Of a stretch of 64,000 nucleotides of DNA, positions 1 to 12,603 are shown piece after piece. Positions within the stretch are counted from its first letter, which is position 1. Each line of letters opens with the position of its first letter. The translations under genes were made by a program, and so were the position numbers. Origin of the DNA: Stratiolaelaps scimitus (lineage: Eukaryota; Arthropoda; Arachnida; Mesostigmata; Laelapidae); NCBI GenBank assembly GCA_019614645.1, contig JABWDB010000009.1, positions 4,941,501-5,005,500 of the forward strand, in the 5' to 3' direction. The notes under the pieces were generated by a model. The model was not told the origin of the DNA and ran no database searches. It saw only the letters and a program-made list of their open reading frames with translations.

Positions 1-40
1 GGTGTATTGACCACAGTCATGGGCTTCCATTACCATCGAA

Positions 41-74
41 TGATGATGATAATAATAACAACAACAACAACAAC
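41..74. repeat. Compound trinucleotide repeat (GAT/AAT/AAC)
   Basis: A run of GAT units passes into AAT units and then AAC units, as if by successive slippage and substitution. It is non-coding as far as can be seen. Confidence 0.85.
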
Positions 75-2385
75 TGCCGAGGCGACTCGACCGGTGGCAC
101 TCCTCTCCTCGTGGTGGTGGCTAGCCCCGCCGTTGAGTCGCCCCTGGTCCCCGGAGGTCGTCTGAACCAACGGTGGTGGGCGGCAATAGTGGTCGTGGTC
201 ATACCGCCAACCCGTAACAAACCCAACCCGAAGTGAATGTAACGCCGGCGATAGTCTTGCGCTCACTAGGACTCGGACGAGCTGAAGTAAAGGCTCTCGA
301 TAAATTCTGATTATCGCCACAGCGTCAGTGGACGTAATGAGATTTGGCCGCAATACCAACCCCAAACCCGCTCCCCTGCGGACCCCATATCGCATTTGTG
401 GCGCTTTGCTTCGGTCCGTTGCCCTGCCGTGGCCACCGCATTGGTCGAGCGTTTCATTTCGAAAGGCTTTCGCACTCGCACACACACAACAGGCTTGCTT
501 GCTTCGCGAGTAGTCAACCTCTGCCTGGATCCGCGTGCTGCCGGTGGGTGTTGAGAGAGCGGCCGCACAGTTTTTCACCGTCGACAGGCCTCGTGTTCCC
601 CAGGACACGAGGGCCCAAACATTCGACTTCATTATCTGCATGTATCCATCTGCTGCAAGCTGCATCGATGTGCTGGCACGAACTCGTCGAGCGCAGGCTA
701 GCCGCCCGGCCAGCGAGCCATGGAACTACATAGATCCCCCTTCTCGACAATCCCACGTGAGGTCGCTCAGGAAACGGCCTTCTGGGAACAGTGCAGCGTT
801 GACAATGCGACAAGCCGAACTCAAGCAGCTGTCATCATCCAGCGCTGCGAAACTGTGGACAGATCCGAGGCCGTGTGGTTACGTCAACGTTGCTGTTGTT
901 GTTGGAGTTTTCTCACCGGATTGAAATTCGACGTATTTAATATAGCGACATCGCTTCCCTCTCCACAGATCAAGAGGCATTTGTGCCCAGGTGTCTCCAA
1001 AGATTCCGTATGAGCATGACACTCAACTGTGGTAGACGCCTATCAATAGACGGCGTAGAATTATTTGCGGGGGTGAACTTTCATTTTTTTCCACTCGGAA
1101 CATCTAGGAACAGTTGGGGGAGGGTCCAATACGAGGTCCAATTCCCGCTTATTAATTATGGTTCCATGGTTTCATTGCCTCACGATCGAAGATTCATTCA
1201 TCTGTAGCAGCTGTCGGGATCGTCCCTCTCACTATTTCCAGGTTGGATAGTATGGTGCGGGAACAGTTGCAATAGATAAACTTTCGAGTTCAGCTTGAGG
1301 ATTCTTGCAGAAGGTTGGAGTCCACCAACTGCTCGGTACCCCCTGCATACACTAACCAATAATACATAAGCGTACAATACATACGCAATGCAACTATCAT
1401 GGTAAAGGAAATTAACCAGCGCGTACGCACCAAGCTAATTGGCTACTATGTAAAACGTCACAGCACATTTAAGAAGGACGTATTGCTAGTTCCCAGCAGC
1501 TAATTATTCGAATATCAGAGGTAAATCCTTGTGTCACGCCGCAGATATCTGTCCGTATGTGCTAAAGGTACAAAGTGATCATCATGCGGATGCATAGAAC
1601 CTATTCGCTGTGGATGATGCTCTAAAACAATCGCTAAATGTTGCCTATCTATCAACAGTCTACAACCTCTATAAGCAAGCGTGTGTCTTGTCTAAACGTG
1701 ACCCATCCCCCGAATCTACGTAGACCCTAATCTATGACACCGTGTGAGACTACCGCGGTAAAAATTCCTGCCACCATCGAATTCGGACAACTGCGAACTT
1801 CGACTTCAAGGCTGACATTGAGAGTGACTTGAGCGATCGCTATCTCATGCACGCATGAACACACAACACTGCCAAACACCCACAGCCACCTCTTAACCAA
1901 TGAGTTGACTCGGTCTCGTTAGCTTAGCGCTGTTGTTCCGAAAACCGACAAAACGCTTCAAGGCACCCATCAAGGCCTGGCGTGATCATGACAGACGAAA
2001 ACGACAACGCTCAAAGTCAAAAGCGATCTAGCCTTGTCTTTCTCTTCCTTTTCTTTTGCAGGTGAGTTAAGTCGCGTCGTTAGGATTCAGGTCACGGACA
2101 ACGTGAACTGGGAAACCATTCGCCAGATGACACCCCTCTCGGCAGTCGATGACAGCAGAGATCAGCTTTCAAGGGCTTCGCGCAAGCGCGCCATCAAATT
2201 GTGATCACATCTAATGAAACTACAACCAACGATTGCCGACAACAGACGGCCCCTGCTAACACCCCGCTGTCTGTTAGAGCCCGCGCATTGGTATGGAGCG
2301 TGTCACACACACACGGACACACCATTGTGTCGGGTCCCAGTGTAATCTGGGAATTTGTCGAGAACGCACTGATTATATAAGCATG

Positions 2386-2388
<3 letters not shown>

Positions 2389-2416
<28 letters not shown>
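2389..2416. repeat. (TA)14 microsatellite
   Basis: An uninterrupted TA dinucleotide run of 28 bp in a gene-free, AT-rich stretch. Confidence 0.95.
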
Positions 2417-5131
2417 CTTGTAATTACACCAAGTGCACGACTTTTATATAACAGCTTAATACTATTTTACATAGCTAATTTAGTTGAGCGAGAAAATAAC
2501 GATTCCTACAGATCCCCGATCTGTGAACGATTCCCATGTAACGTTAGGTCACTTCATCAACGCCGGTTGTGTTGGGTGGCGCTCGATGCGAGCTGAATGT
2601 TAAATAGCGTTGTGATAGGTTTTATTGCATAGTAAAACACGTGAGCAATTGACGTCTATGCACCCTCTTTTTCGAGTATACTCTATTCTACTCTTAAACC
2701 TCCCAAAGGCCAGCGGGCATAACACAATTGAGTGGTCAACTAACTTCCGCATACGAACGCTAACGCAAGAAGTCATCCCCATCAGCGTCACCCGGTCGCC
2801 GTTATTCACACGATTTTTGGTGATTTTGTCCGAATCGATCCGCCGTTCGATCACATTCTCGCTGGTATCAGCCAGTATCCTCCGTAGGCGGTCGCATCGT
2901 GCTTCACACATCGGTCATTACCAGAGAATGCAGTCCACGTTGAGTATACAATACATTGCTGCTGCTGGGGCGGCTGCTGCAGTGGCTGCTGTTTCTTCAT
3001 GTAAAAAACCTATAATATCCATGCGGCGATCCTCTCATTCTCAGCTGTGGCCGCCCTCTGTGGTCAAAATGCCCTAGACTCAAGAGCAGAAAGGTTTTTC
3101 TCGGTTATCCTGTTCGGGGGCTTGTGTTTGGTGTCGCCGTAGCGATGGCGCGCCCCTGCTCACCCTCGTCGTCTCTCTACGCGCCACGAAATTAGCAATC
3201 CTAAGCTGTTGTTGGGGTGGCGTCGACGGCCGCGTTGTCGGTACCGTCACGCTGCGCCTGTCTGTCTCTCTAGCTTCTGTCTGGCCGTGTTACACGCCCG
3301 CGAGGTCAGTGAAAGCATGGCGGGGCCGCTTCACGCGAAGGGAGGCGAATTCCTCAACGGCCGTCCTCGTTGGCTCCATCACTCTGGAGTCCCTGGTCGC
3401 GACCGTGCTTCCCTTGCACATATTCCTACTCACCCCTTCTCTGTCACACAGCACATACTGTCTCTCAGCCTTCCCCTCGGCGACTTGCTTACGCCGTCCC
3501 CAGCCGTTCTGCTGGCTGCCGTAGCCCGTACGTACGCACCTATCGCATAGCCGTCAGTAACCCTCTGGCTGCTCTATGAGCGGCCATTGCGACGGTTGGT
3601 CGTCATTGTGAGGTGGTCCCCCGCTATTGCAAGCAAGGCACTACCACCACGTAGCACCACTACCAGCATCGTCAGTCTCATCTGACCCTCGCCCAGCGAA
3701 CTCGTTCACATTCCACGGACGGCTACGACAACAACAACAACAGCGGATGGAGACGATGACGGTGCCAGTGGTGTCGGCCGCGACGAGGATAGCTGCTGGA
3801 TAGCAGCGCCAGTGGCGAAGGTTAAACCCCATCCCTTAACCCTAATCATCATCTACTCTGTCCCTAATACCTAGCCGACCCATCTCGCGTCGCCTCCGTC
3901 CCGTCGACCCGTTCCGCTAACCGCAAACGCGACGACGGGACGGGGTTTTACAATGCATTCCGAACGAGCTGAGCCGAGCTGAGCCAACCCAGAAAGTCGG
4001 CCAAGAGAACTGCCGAGAGGGGGGGTGGGGGCAGGCAGGCAGCAGATGTAGGCGGAGTCTTGCTCATCGCCTCTATCTCTCTTTCTCTTGATTTGTTTCT
4101 CTCCACGTCGTCCGTACGGAGACCAGCAGCGGGCCGTCGGCGCGAGCAGCGACAACGGCTCTTCTCGTGCAGAGCACGTACCTATCCCTTTCTTTTTGGC
4201 ATTTTCCTTCTTGCCTTCGTAGCGCGAAGGTAAGCTCGTATGAAGCGGGCGAACCCCATACGATTATAGCAGCAGAGGAGCGAGCGAGCGAGCGAACGAA
4301 CGGGATTCGCAGCCCCGCTCGTTGTCTAGGGCTGGGTCTGCTCTGGCAACGACCATTCCTACACGACGACGTATCCAGCACATCCGGCACATTGGACGTC
4401 GTGAAGGGATCGCACTCGAGAAGCTGCTGGAGATGCCTGCTTAGCCAGAATACGCTAGGCTAGTTAGTGACTCCTTATTCTCTAGGCTGACCAGATCCTA
4501 TGTTTTGTGACGAGGCCAATGACACTGGCACCCTACAGTGGTGTAGCCGACTCTAACATATCCGACGTACAGGTGTACGTAGAGGTGAGGAAGGAATGTC
4601 GACAGGCAACAATGTACATCGTCTCGGCGGGCCATATATAGTGTCAACCGAGGCCAGATGGATTGCGTTGCACCTATTCCCGTGCCAGAAGAGCGGACGG
4701 GTGGAAATATTCGGTGGGCAGCTTCAGCAGTGGCGTCAACGCCAACACGAGTAGAGGGACGCTTGCGAAGACAGCCTGGCTGACCGGCCATTGTATCTCT
4801 TATCTTATTTATGCGACCGCTTCACGTCCGAGCTGATTCGATGTACACTCTAATACAAGTTTGCAACGCGAGGAGAAATTCACACTCGGATAACTACCTG
4901 CCACCATCATTCACAGGGTTGTGGACGTTTAACAGATATTCTGTGTTATTGAAAAATCGATAAATCAAAGTGCGCTGAATTTCTATCGTAGAGATCCTCT
5001 ATCAACAGTCATATTCTGAAGGTAAGACCTGTTTAACACAGAATTGTATGATACGACAACCTGATAGATTGCTGGTATGTATATATAATACTCATGTTTC
5101 GACTGCCGAAACGTGTGTCTTGTCCACTATG

Positions 5132-5153
5132 TATATATATATATATATATATA
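5132..5153. repeat. (TA)11 microsatellite
   Basis: An uninterrupted TA run of 22 bp. Confidence 0.95.
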
Positions 5154-6120
5154 ACTTGGCAAATCACATCGTACGATAACGATGTGCTATGTGCTCCGCT
5201 GATTATTAGCAATCGCGGCAACTGGCTTCTTCATTGTCCATCCGACCTGCAGGCATGGGCTTGCGACCAATCCTGATCTGGGCAAGTTAAGATCTCCAGG
5301 GGCATCAGCCATCGGCCGCTCCTATTGAGGCGTCGGTTCAGCGTGCTCTGCAGTAGGAGCAGCAGCAGCAGCAACACCACCAGTTGGTGCTGTAACATGG
5401 AGACCAATAGACATGCAGCTACAAGTTATCCCTTGTCTATCGATGTGTTTAGCGTCGGTCGCGCCAACAGCGGAAGAGCTGCAGATTCTCCCAAGAGAAG
5501 AGGCACTCGCCCGAGCAGTAGGCACTCGAGGGTGAAAGAGAGAGAGCGAGAGTGATCGCCGTCTCAATAGCCTGCCCCCGTTCCCGTCTTACTGGTTACA
5601 CGTCGTAGCGGTGGCATAACGCCATCGTCATAGCAGAAGAGTGAGTGCATCCTAGGACAATTACGCGCCAGGCGGTGCTCCTTGCCTCTGCAGGCTGACG
5701 GCCTGTCTCTGCTCGAGCTCGGCTTGTCCTGGGGGATGCCGCAGCTGCGGGACCTACCGGGAGATAGAGCGAGCGTGTGTAGCCCAGCTGCTTCGGCAGC
5801 AGTGGCCCTTGACCACCACTGCGACTCGGCGCCGTCGCCGGCTAGGTAATGACACGCCCTATGCTATATATCGGATGAACCACCTCAGCAGACGACAGTA
5901 CATACATGGATAGAGACACGAGATACAGATGCCCTCGTTCGTTCCGCTCGTAGCAGTCGTCTACGGGACGCAATGGCTCGAACAAAAACGTCGAAGTAGT
6001 CTCGCATCAGACAGACAGACCCTTTAGTAAATCGCATTGCAACTAGCAGCGTATTCGACACCGGTTGTGATACAGCGCATGATATATTTAGAAGGAGTGA
6101 TATGGGGCGACAAAGAGATG

Positions 6121-6300
6121 CGAGAGAACGGAACGCTGAAGTGAGATGGAAAAACAGAGGATGGAAATATAGAAGGAGAGAAAAGGCTAGACGGAGAAGG
6201 AGAGATATAGACGAGGAAGGGGGGGGAGAGAGAGAGAGGAGAGAGAGTATATGTGGGAGAAACAGTGAACGATAGACACCGGAGGAGAAGAGAGGATTTA
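6121..6300 (+). repeat. Polypurine block
   Basis: About 180 bp of + strand sequence are predominantly A and G, densest at 6171-6249 (AGAAGGAGAG-like units, a G-run and a GA run). Such blocks can form triplex (H-DNA) structures. The long - strand frame over it (LLLSLSPPPSSS-type peptide) is a by-product. Confidence 0.75.
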
Positions 6301-9300
6301 CAATCAGGCGCCGTCGGGTCTCTGGGGGTCGTCCAAAGCCTTCTACACCCCTCGCACGGTCGGCTCCCACTGCCGCTCCTCGAGGAGTGACTGAGCGCGA
6401 GTTGGAACGCAGCAGTCTGCTACTGTTGGGAGCAGAGCATTCAGCGAAACGAGTTTTCCGCACTGGCGTTGCGTTGCGATGGTGGATCTTCATGCTGCTA
6501 GATAGCGAGCTGGCTCAGCCGTGCCTCTGTCCGTCGGTCGGTTCGTTCGTTCGTTCGTTGAGCCAAACTCCGCTGTAGCCAACAGACGCTTTGAATACTC
6601 AGCCGCGGAACGAGGAGGGTGTTTCGCCGAAGCCCCTCCCCACCCCCCATCCGTGGCATCCCTAGCTAGTGTGTCCCCAACGAGCGGCGCCATCGTGTAT
6701 CCATCCGGTGTGAGTTGTTTCCCGAAAGTTTCTGCTCGGGCTCTCCTATGGTGCCCAACCGAGTCGAGTCTGTGCCGCCGGCGGCAGTGGCTGGCAATAG
6801 TGGTGGTGGTGGTGGTGCTTTGACGAGCAGCCCCTGCCTTCCTGGCTAGCGAATCCAAGCCCAGGGTCGAGCGCTCGGCCCAAGCGGCCTGGGCGGCGGC
6901 GGCGGTAGCGTCTAGTGAGGCGACGTAAAGGCTCCTCCGACGCCACGTTCGAAAGCATCGCACCCCAGCGGATCCTCTGAGTTGGTATAAGGGAAGATGG
7001 GGTTGGTAAGCGGGGACGCCGTGGAGCGTACCTCGGGCTTGGCTCTGAGCGAGCAAGCGAGCGCGCACGGGAAAGGCAGGCGAGGGGTGGTATTGTGTAG
7101 AATTTAACACTTCATTTGGCTCCTACGTATGCCCGTTCGCTCTCTTGCTGTCTGCATGGCCACCGTCAACGGCGGTGGCGGCGGCGGCGCATCCTGCTGC
7201 AGCGGTCGCTCCTCTGGCGTGAACGTGGCGGCCCTGTCGTACAGACCGCGCCGTTGAACAGCTGTACAGGTCTGGGATGAGGGAAACAGCCGCTCGGCTG
7301 GGAGAGCTCCGCGTCCGGATTCATCTGACGTTGATGTCACGCGTACTTGCTGTGGGGGAAAAAGTTTTGCATAGCGAAAGGCTGCGGACAGCCTGCGCTG
7401 CGAGTGCATTGTACTGCAGTAGCTACAGCGGTCACAGTGTTCAATGTGAACGCCGTCCCTGGTTGGTCAGACTAGTAGCAACCGGTGGCAATGTCGTAGT
7501 CGTGGCCGTGCTGGCATTCGACGTGAATTCAATGACTATTCGGAACACCTCTTCCTCACCCCCCTATCGCGTACAGCTCGCTCCACCACAGTGGCGGTGG
7601 GCGACGCCGTGGCAGTTCGCGGCGACAGTAACGTTTGAGTGCCATCGACTTCAGCTGCATCGGTGCAGCCATTTGCGATTGCAGGCAAACGAATAGTAGG
7701 GGGCGACGGGAAAAAGACACGGATGGCCACCAAAAGCGACGACAACCATAAAAGGCTGAACAGCCGCGGAAAGCGACTGGTCTACGGGCAGTGAACAGTA
7801 GCCAGCCACCGATTTCCGATGGAGCCTCCCGGAATTCCCCATATAGCAAGCACGGTCCCCTTCTGAAGGCCGCCTCGGTTGGCCATACCATGTCCGTCAT
7901 GCTACCTAGATAGGCAGTATGCCTGCGTACCACGCTACAGTTCACACAGCCTGGCAACTCAATCGAACTTGGCACCCAAGCCTAACTTTAGCGAATTGGA
8001 CCACGTTGGAAACGGATTCAGTCAGCGGCCAGCATACGAAAGCAGCCGGCTCCTGCTGTCTACGCTGGACACAAACGTCACAAGTGACAAAAAAAAACAG
8101 ACGGATACACGTATACATACATGCATTTGCTAACGTGCGTGAATATTTGCTCCGACCGCGGAACGAGCGGCGAGCGAGCTTTGCGTTATATTTTTTTACC
8201 GATCTCGCTCTTTTTTCGTCGCCTCGTCGTTCGCGATTCCTTTGTTCTCATCCCGGTGCTTTTTTTCCATCTCGAGCTGACTTCTCTCCTTCGTGTTCTT
8301 CGTCTCGGGCCGAAACGATACAATATTCCACATTTCGCGGGAATCTTAGCAAATACTGAGTAAAGCTCTACTGTTACTGTCGCCATCTTCTTGCTGAGTT
8401 ATCCACAAAGCACGTGTGGGTCGAAGCAGGGGTCACGGATGAGTGCGGATGCGCCGAAATCGCTTCGACAGCTAGCAAGTGTGACTGCGCTCATGTGCGA
8501 GTGTGTGTCGCCCATGTATGCTTCTGTCTGGGGGTTGCGATGCTGGAGGTTGAGGTGCGAAGCGGAGGTTGTCAGGGGACGCAGCCGACTCGGGATGGCA
8601 GAGGAACAGCTATGCGCATATTAAAGCAGTAATTTCACGCCGGTAAAGGAGCAGATCTCCACTTGCACCTCTCTTGGCGGGCGTCTACCTAGCCTCGATC
8701 TTCGTGGGGCCGAGCTGCCGTTCACTGCAGCAGCCGAGGGGGGGGCGGCGCTCATCCCATTGCCATGAGCCTCAGTCGCTGGCAGTCCTAGACGATGTCA
8801 GTAAGGTTGTCAACGACGTACCCTCCATATCAAAACGCATGAAGCCATGACTCCCGGTGTCTCCTGCTTTGCCGAACCACCACACATCGGGAACCGCTGT
8901 CGCCGCCGCCGCCTCTGCCACCACTATGTCACACCGTCGTTTAACGTGACACCATTCGCGGCGGATGGTAATACGAATGCAAGTACACATTGAAGAGAGA
9001 GAGAGAGGGAGAGACGGGGGGAGTCGAGATTATATCGGAATTGAGCCAAACGTATAAGCAAAGCAGATAGAACATTTTCAGCGAATTCGCGACAGCGTCG
9101 TCCGCTGTTGGTCGGCTATTGGTGATGGTGCAAGACGAGAAGCTATGTCATTAATAGACCCAGTGCATTCGAGAGTATGAAGGCGCAATCTTCGCCTTGC
9201 ACAATGAACAAATTTCCAGACCAGTTAGAGTGGTATCTGCGTGCGCTACAGTTCCATCACGAGCGTATCAACTACATACATGTATAGTACCGAGATTAGA

Positions 9301-10537
9301 ATCCTGTTCAGACTAGAGGCTTCCAGGTTTAATATGCAATCCTTTCAACTATCTCTATCATCTAGCTTGCGTGCATCGCTTCGATACAACGCAGTCTACA
9401 GTCTCCGGCCGTAGTCCGTAGTTTTGATGAACTGCCAACTGTCCAGCAGCTTCGCTGCCCTAAGTCGTGATAATTTTCCTCATCTTCGGTAGAGGCATCG
9501 TTCCTTGCTGCTACCGGATGCCGAGGTTACACAACCTCTTGCAACGTCAGAGCGTCCCTCCTCGCCCTGCATTTCGATCGGCCACAGCGCCGTTTCCGTT
9601 CCTTGATCGTCTTTCGTTTGCCGTTCGCGACGGGGACGCCACTCTATCGACAGGCATGATGAGCTAGAGAGAGACAGAGAGAGAGAGAGCCTGGAAGAGA
9701 GGGGGCAGGGAGAACGTACGATTATATAGCAGTTAGCTGGCTGGCTGTTTGGCGTCTCATTCGCACATCGATCGCCCAGTGCCACCAGCAACCACCACCA
9801 CCTACACGCACAACCCAGTGGCAGCCACGTTTCTGCGTCGGTTGTGGGCCCTCTCCGACCCGAGAATCGTCTCTCCTCTCCGAGAGAGAGAAACAGCCTT
9901 CAGTGCTGCCACCTCTGCTCGCCACCCGGCACGCTGGGTCTCTCGCTCTCTGATTCCCTCCTCTCTCTCTCTCTCTGCTTCTCGAACTCTTCGAACGAGG
10001 AGTTTGGATAATTTGTTATTAATTTTAATTATATGACATTATCCGCAGCGGTTATGCCCGAGCCGGCCCTGTTCTAGCGGCATCGACACTGGCTATGTTT
10101 GGCCGAGTGGAGCCGTTCGTTGTGTGACCGACTGGCGTGTGGCCGTGGCCGAGGTGGCGGTGAAGCTCTGTGCAGTGTGCTGGCCGCGTTGCGCGTTGAG
10201 CCTCTGTTCGTCTTTGGTAAGCAGCACAGAGCGGCGTTTGCGGCGCTCTGCCGCATAGACGCGGCTGGGCTCCTTGCATCGTCGAGCTGGGCCAGGGGGT
10301 TGAAGGGGCCAAGGGATTTTTATGATATTGGCGGCGGTGGTAGTAGCAGCGGCCGAGGCGGCAGAGACTGCGGATTATGGTTCCTGTGTCAGGGGGTTGC
10401 GGCACCCCTGCACTCACAGGCTCACATCCATACGCAGGCGTACCGACGCACACGAACCCAGAGACACAACGGAGCTAGCAGGGCCGAGCTTTTCGCAGCA
10501 TCGATACGGGGGTGCGTCCTGTGCCTAATTGCATCGC

Positions 10538-10558
10538 GGGGGGGCGGGGGGGGGGGGG
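10538..10558 (+). repeat. G-run (G7 C G13)
   Basis: Seven and thirteen consecutive G residues are separated by one C; a candidate G-quadruplex and a likely sequencing trouble spot. Confidence 0.9.
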
Positions 10559-11061
10559 TACTCACGAGAGAGAATAGCGGCAAGCTGGGGCGACGCCGAG
10601 ATCGAAGGAGACCGCGCGCGGCAAAGAGAGAAGAACGAAGCGGAGGATAAACCAAGGGGGCAGACAGCGAGCGAGATCATCCCGAAAGTAGGTACTAGGC
10701 ACTGCGACCCGCCACCGGCAGAGTAATGTAGTGGTTGCCCAGATCAGCCTATGTCCTGTTAGCGCCGTCACTGCAGAAGATAGAACCTTGCCTAAGGTGA
10801 ACCGGAGATACGATGGCTCGATAGCCAGATAGCCAACAGAAAAATAGAATTCAGTCCAACATATCATGGGCTCAGATGACCTTGGCCAGACGCCCGGAGC
10901 GCTCTTTGCCCTGCAGCTTAGACGTTTTTTGTGACTACACTAACATATAATAATACACGTCTATGTCAGTGCTAACTGCTCCACCTCTACATCAGCGTCT
11001 GACCAGACATGGAAGCGGATGACAGAATTGGAAAGCTTGCTTCGCCTACATCGGTGATTTG

Positions 11062-11064
<3 letters not shown>

Positions 11065-11098
<34 letters not shown>
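11065..11098. repeat. (TA)17 microsatellite
   Basis: An uninterrupted TA run of 34 bp. Confidence 0.95.
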
Positions 11099-11101
<3 letters not shown>

Positions 11102-11824
11102 TGAGAGGAGAAATCGGAGAACCATCAACCTTAGGATGAGTGATAAAAATAAATGATTAATAATATTTGTACACGATACTGCTCGCGAATAAAAAGGCAA
11201 CGCTGCTAACTAGTTCAACTGAGAAGATCTTAAAATAGCCTTTCGCTTCTAGAGCTTCCTCTCTTAGCTGACCCTCAGCTGGCTTACCATGTCAAAAAGG
11301 CCTCGGTACAACTGTATAGGAGCATTGCTATAAGGACCTACCATGTCCGTCGTGCAAGACCTATATGGGCTTTCTCCAACAGCCTGTGTGGGGCAATGTT
11401 AATCATATCCCAGCCAAACCGCGATTTCTGGGGTCGATTCCAGAGCTACCATCGCGTAGCTACCACCGCGCCCTCTATTATTCATTAGAGTATAATAAAA
11501 CAGTTGAATGGGGTTCGTCTATTCTAGTTGGACGCTTCTCGTGTATGAAAGGTGAATGTACGGCTTTTCTAATTATTTTTTTGTCTAATTACGCGATTAT
11601 CATATTCCGTAACCAGCACGAGTGACGGCTGAGAGTTCATAAGTACGTGGCTGTCTGTTTAAACGGACAAATTCTATTTTTGAACTTAGCGCTCGCTCCA
11701 CCCCAACTGCTCTGGCAGAACTGTTTGCTGGCGTTATCCCGCCTTTTCGATTACTAAACTACGTTCTCATTTGTCGTTGACGGCTGCCGTATAACGTAGT
11801 TGTATAATAGCGTCTAATGAATAG

Positions 11825-11945
11825 CAGACGAGGTAAAGGTAAAGGTATATTGGCTTATTAAAGGAGCTGCAATTTTACAATGCTTAAGCTCTCTTATATG
11901 TCACACAGCGGGACTCGAACCTGCACCCTCTGGCTTCTGATAGGT
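11825..11945 (-). mobile_element. Possible tRNA-derived SINE fragment
   Basis: On the - strand the sequence GGTTCGAGTCC (plus-strand positions 11911-11921) matches the RNA polymerase III B box and tRNA T-loop. The flanking bases form an imperfect 5-bp T-stem (GCAGG with CCCGC, one A/C mismatch). No matching acceptor stem or cloverleaf can be built upstream, so it is not an intact tRNA. Downstream on the same strand, about 80 bp of non-tRNA sequence ends in short tandem ACCTTT units (plus strand GGTAAA repeats near 11831-11847), as in many SINE tails. I found no convincing A box or target-site duplication. Confidence 0.3.
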
Positions 11946-12593
11946 GGTTATATGTATGTGCATATGGCGAAACTATACTCATCGAACTGTAGTCCATCGG
12001 ATTTCTCCGTTCACGATCGAACGACAGGTGTGATGTTATATTTATTCCTATCGAATGATTATCAGCAGCTACATGCTTGCTGGACAGTATATGTTTCACG
12101 TTCGGTTGATAATCGTCGTCCTTAGTCGTATAGCGGCTATAGAGAACCTCTATGGATACCGCTGCTGCATGACGCGAGCGTTCATTTACCACAACCGAAC
12201 CGGTTCTAGCTAAACAATGAATAAGCAATACGCAACCAAGCGCCACGCTGACGGCGGCAAAGATTTCCAGACAGACTCCGGCGAGTCACCGTCGGCGGCG
12301 GGGGTGTTCTCTCGGGGGTGTTCGGAGAGCTCGTCTCGACGTCTCCTGGGACCACCCAAACGAACTAACCTATCTGAATCAACTCAAGGATAGATGAGGT
12401 AATGAGGTCAGACGAACCAGAATGCCCCCGTCCCCTGTACAGCCGGCCGTGTCCTCCGCATTCCGCGTGACGCATTGCCTGTATCACATCTCTGCGCGCC
12501 TCTTGGCCGGCTCCTCCTGAATGCCTGAATCGTTATCGGTCTCACACAGTTCGCCCCGGCTTCATGGCTGGAGTTCTTCCTCAACGGTCGATG

Positions 12594-12603
12594 CCCCCCC
12601 CCC
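12594..12603 (+). repeat. C10 homopolymer
   Basis: Ten consecutive C residues in a GC-rich, gene-free stretch. Confidence 0.9.

Larger units (their letters stand above)
1..10000. other. No recognisable gene
   Basis: Open frames here (up to about 211 codons, for example 30-665 on the - strand and 5885-6493 on the - strand) occur on both strands at once, are rich in serine, arginine and leucine from simple-sequence DNA, and carry no domain I recognise. The section from about 1,210 to 2,600 is less GC-rich and has almost no long frames. Visible structure is limited to a compound trinucleotide repeat at the left edge, (TA)n at 2389 and 5132, a polypurine block at 6121-6300 and GAGC/GTTC tetranucleotide runs near 4279 and 6539. 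Confidence 0.6.

Noticed and set aside
5885..7110. Two adjacent - strand frames of about 200 codons
   Set aside because: The first is Ser/Leu/Pro-rich because it crosses the polypurine block; the second is Arg/Ala/Thr-rich with a poly-Thr run; neither has a recognisable domain.
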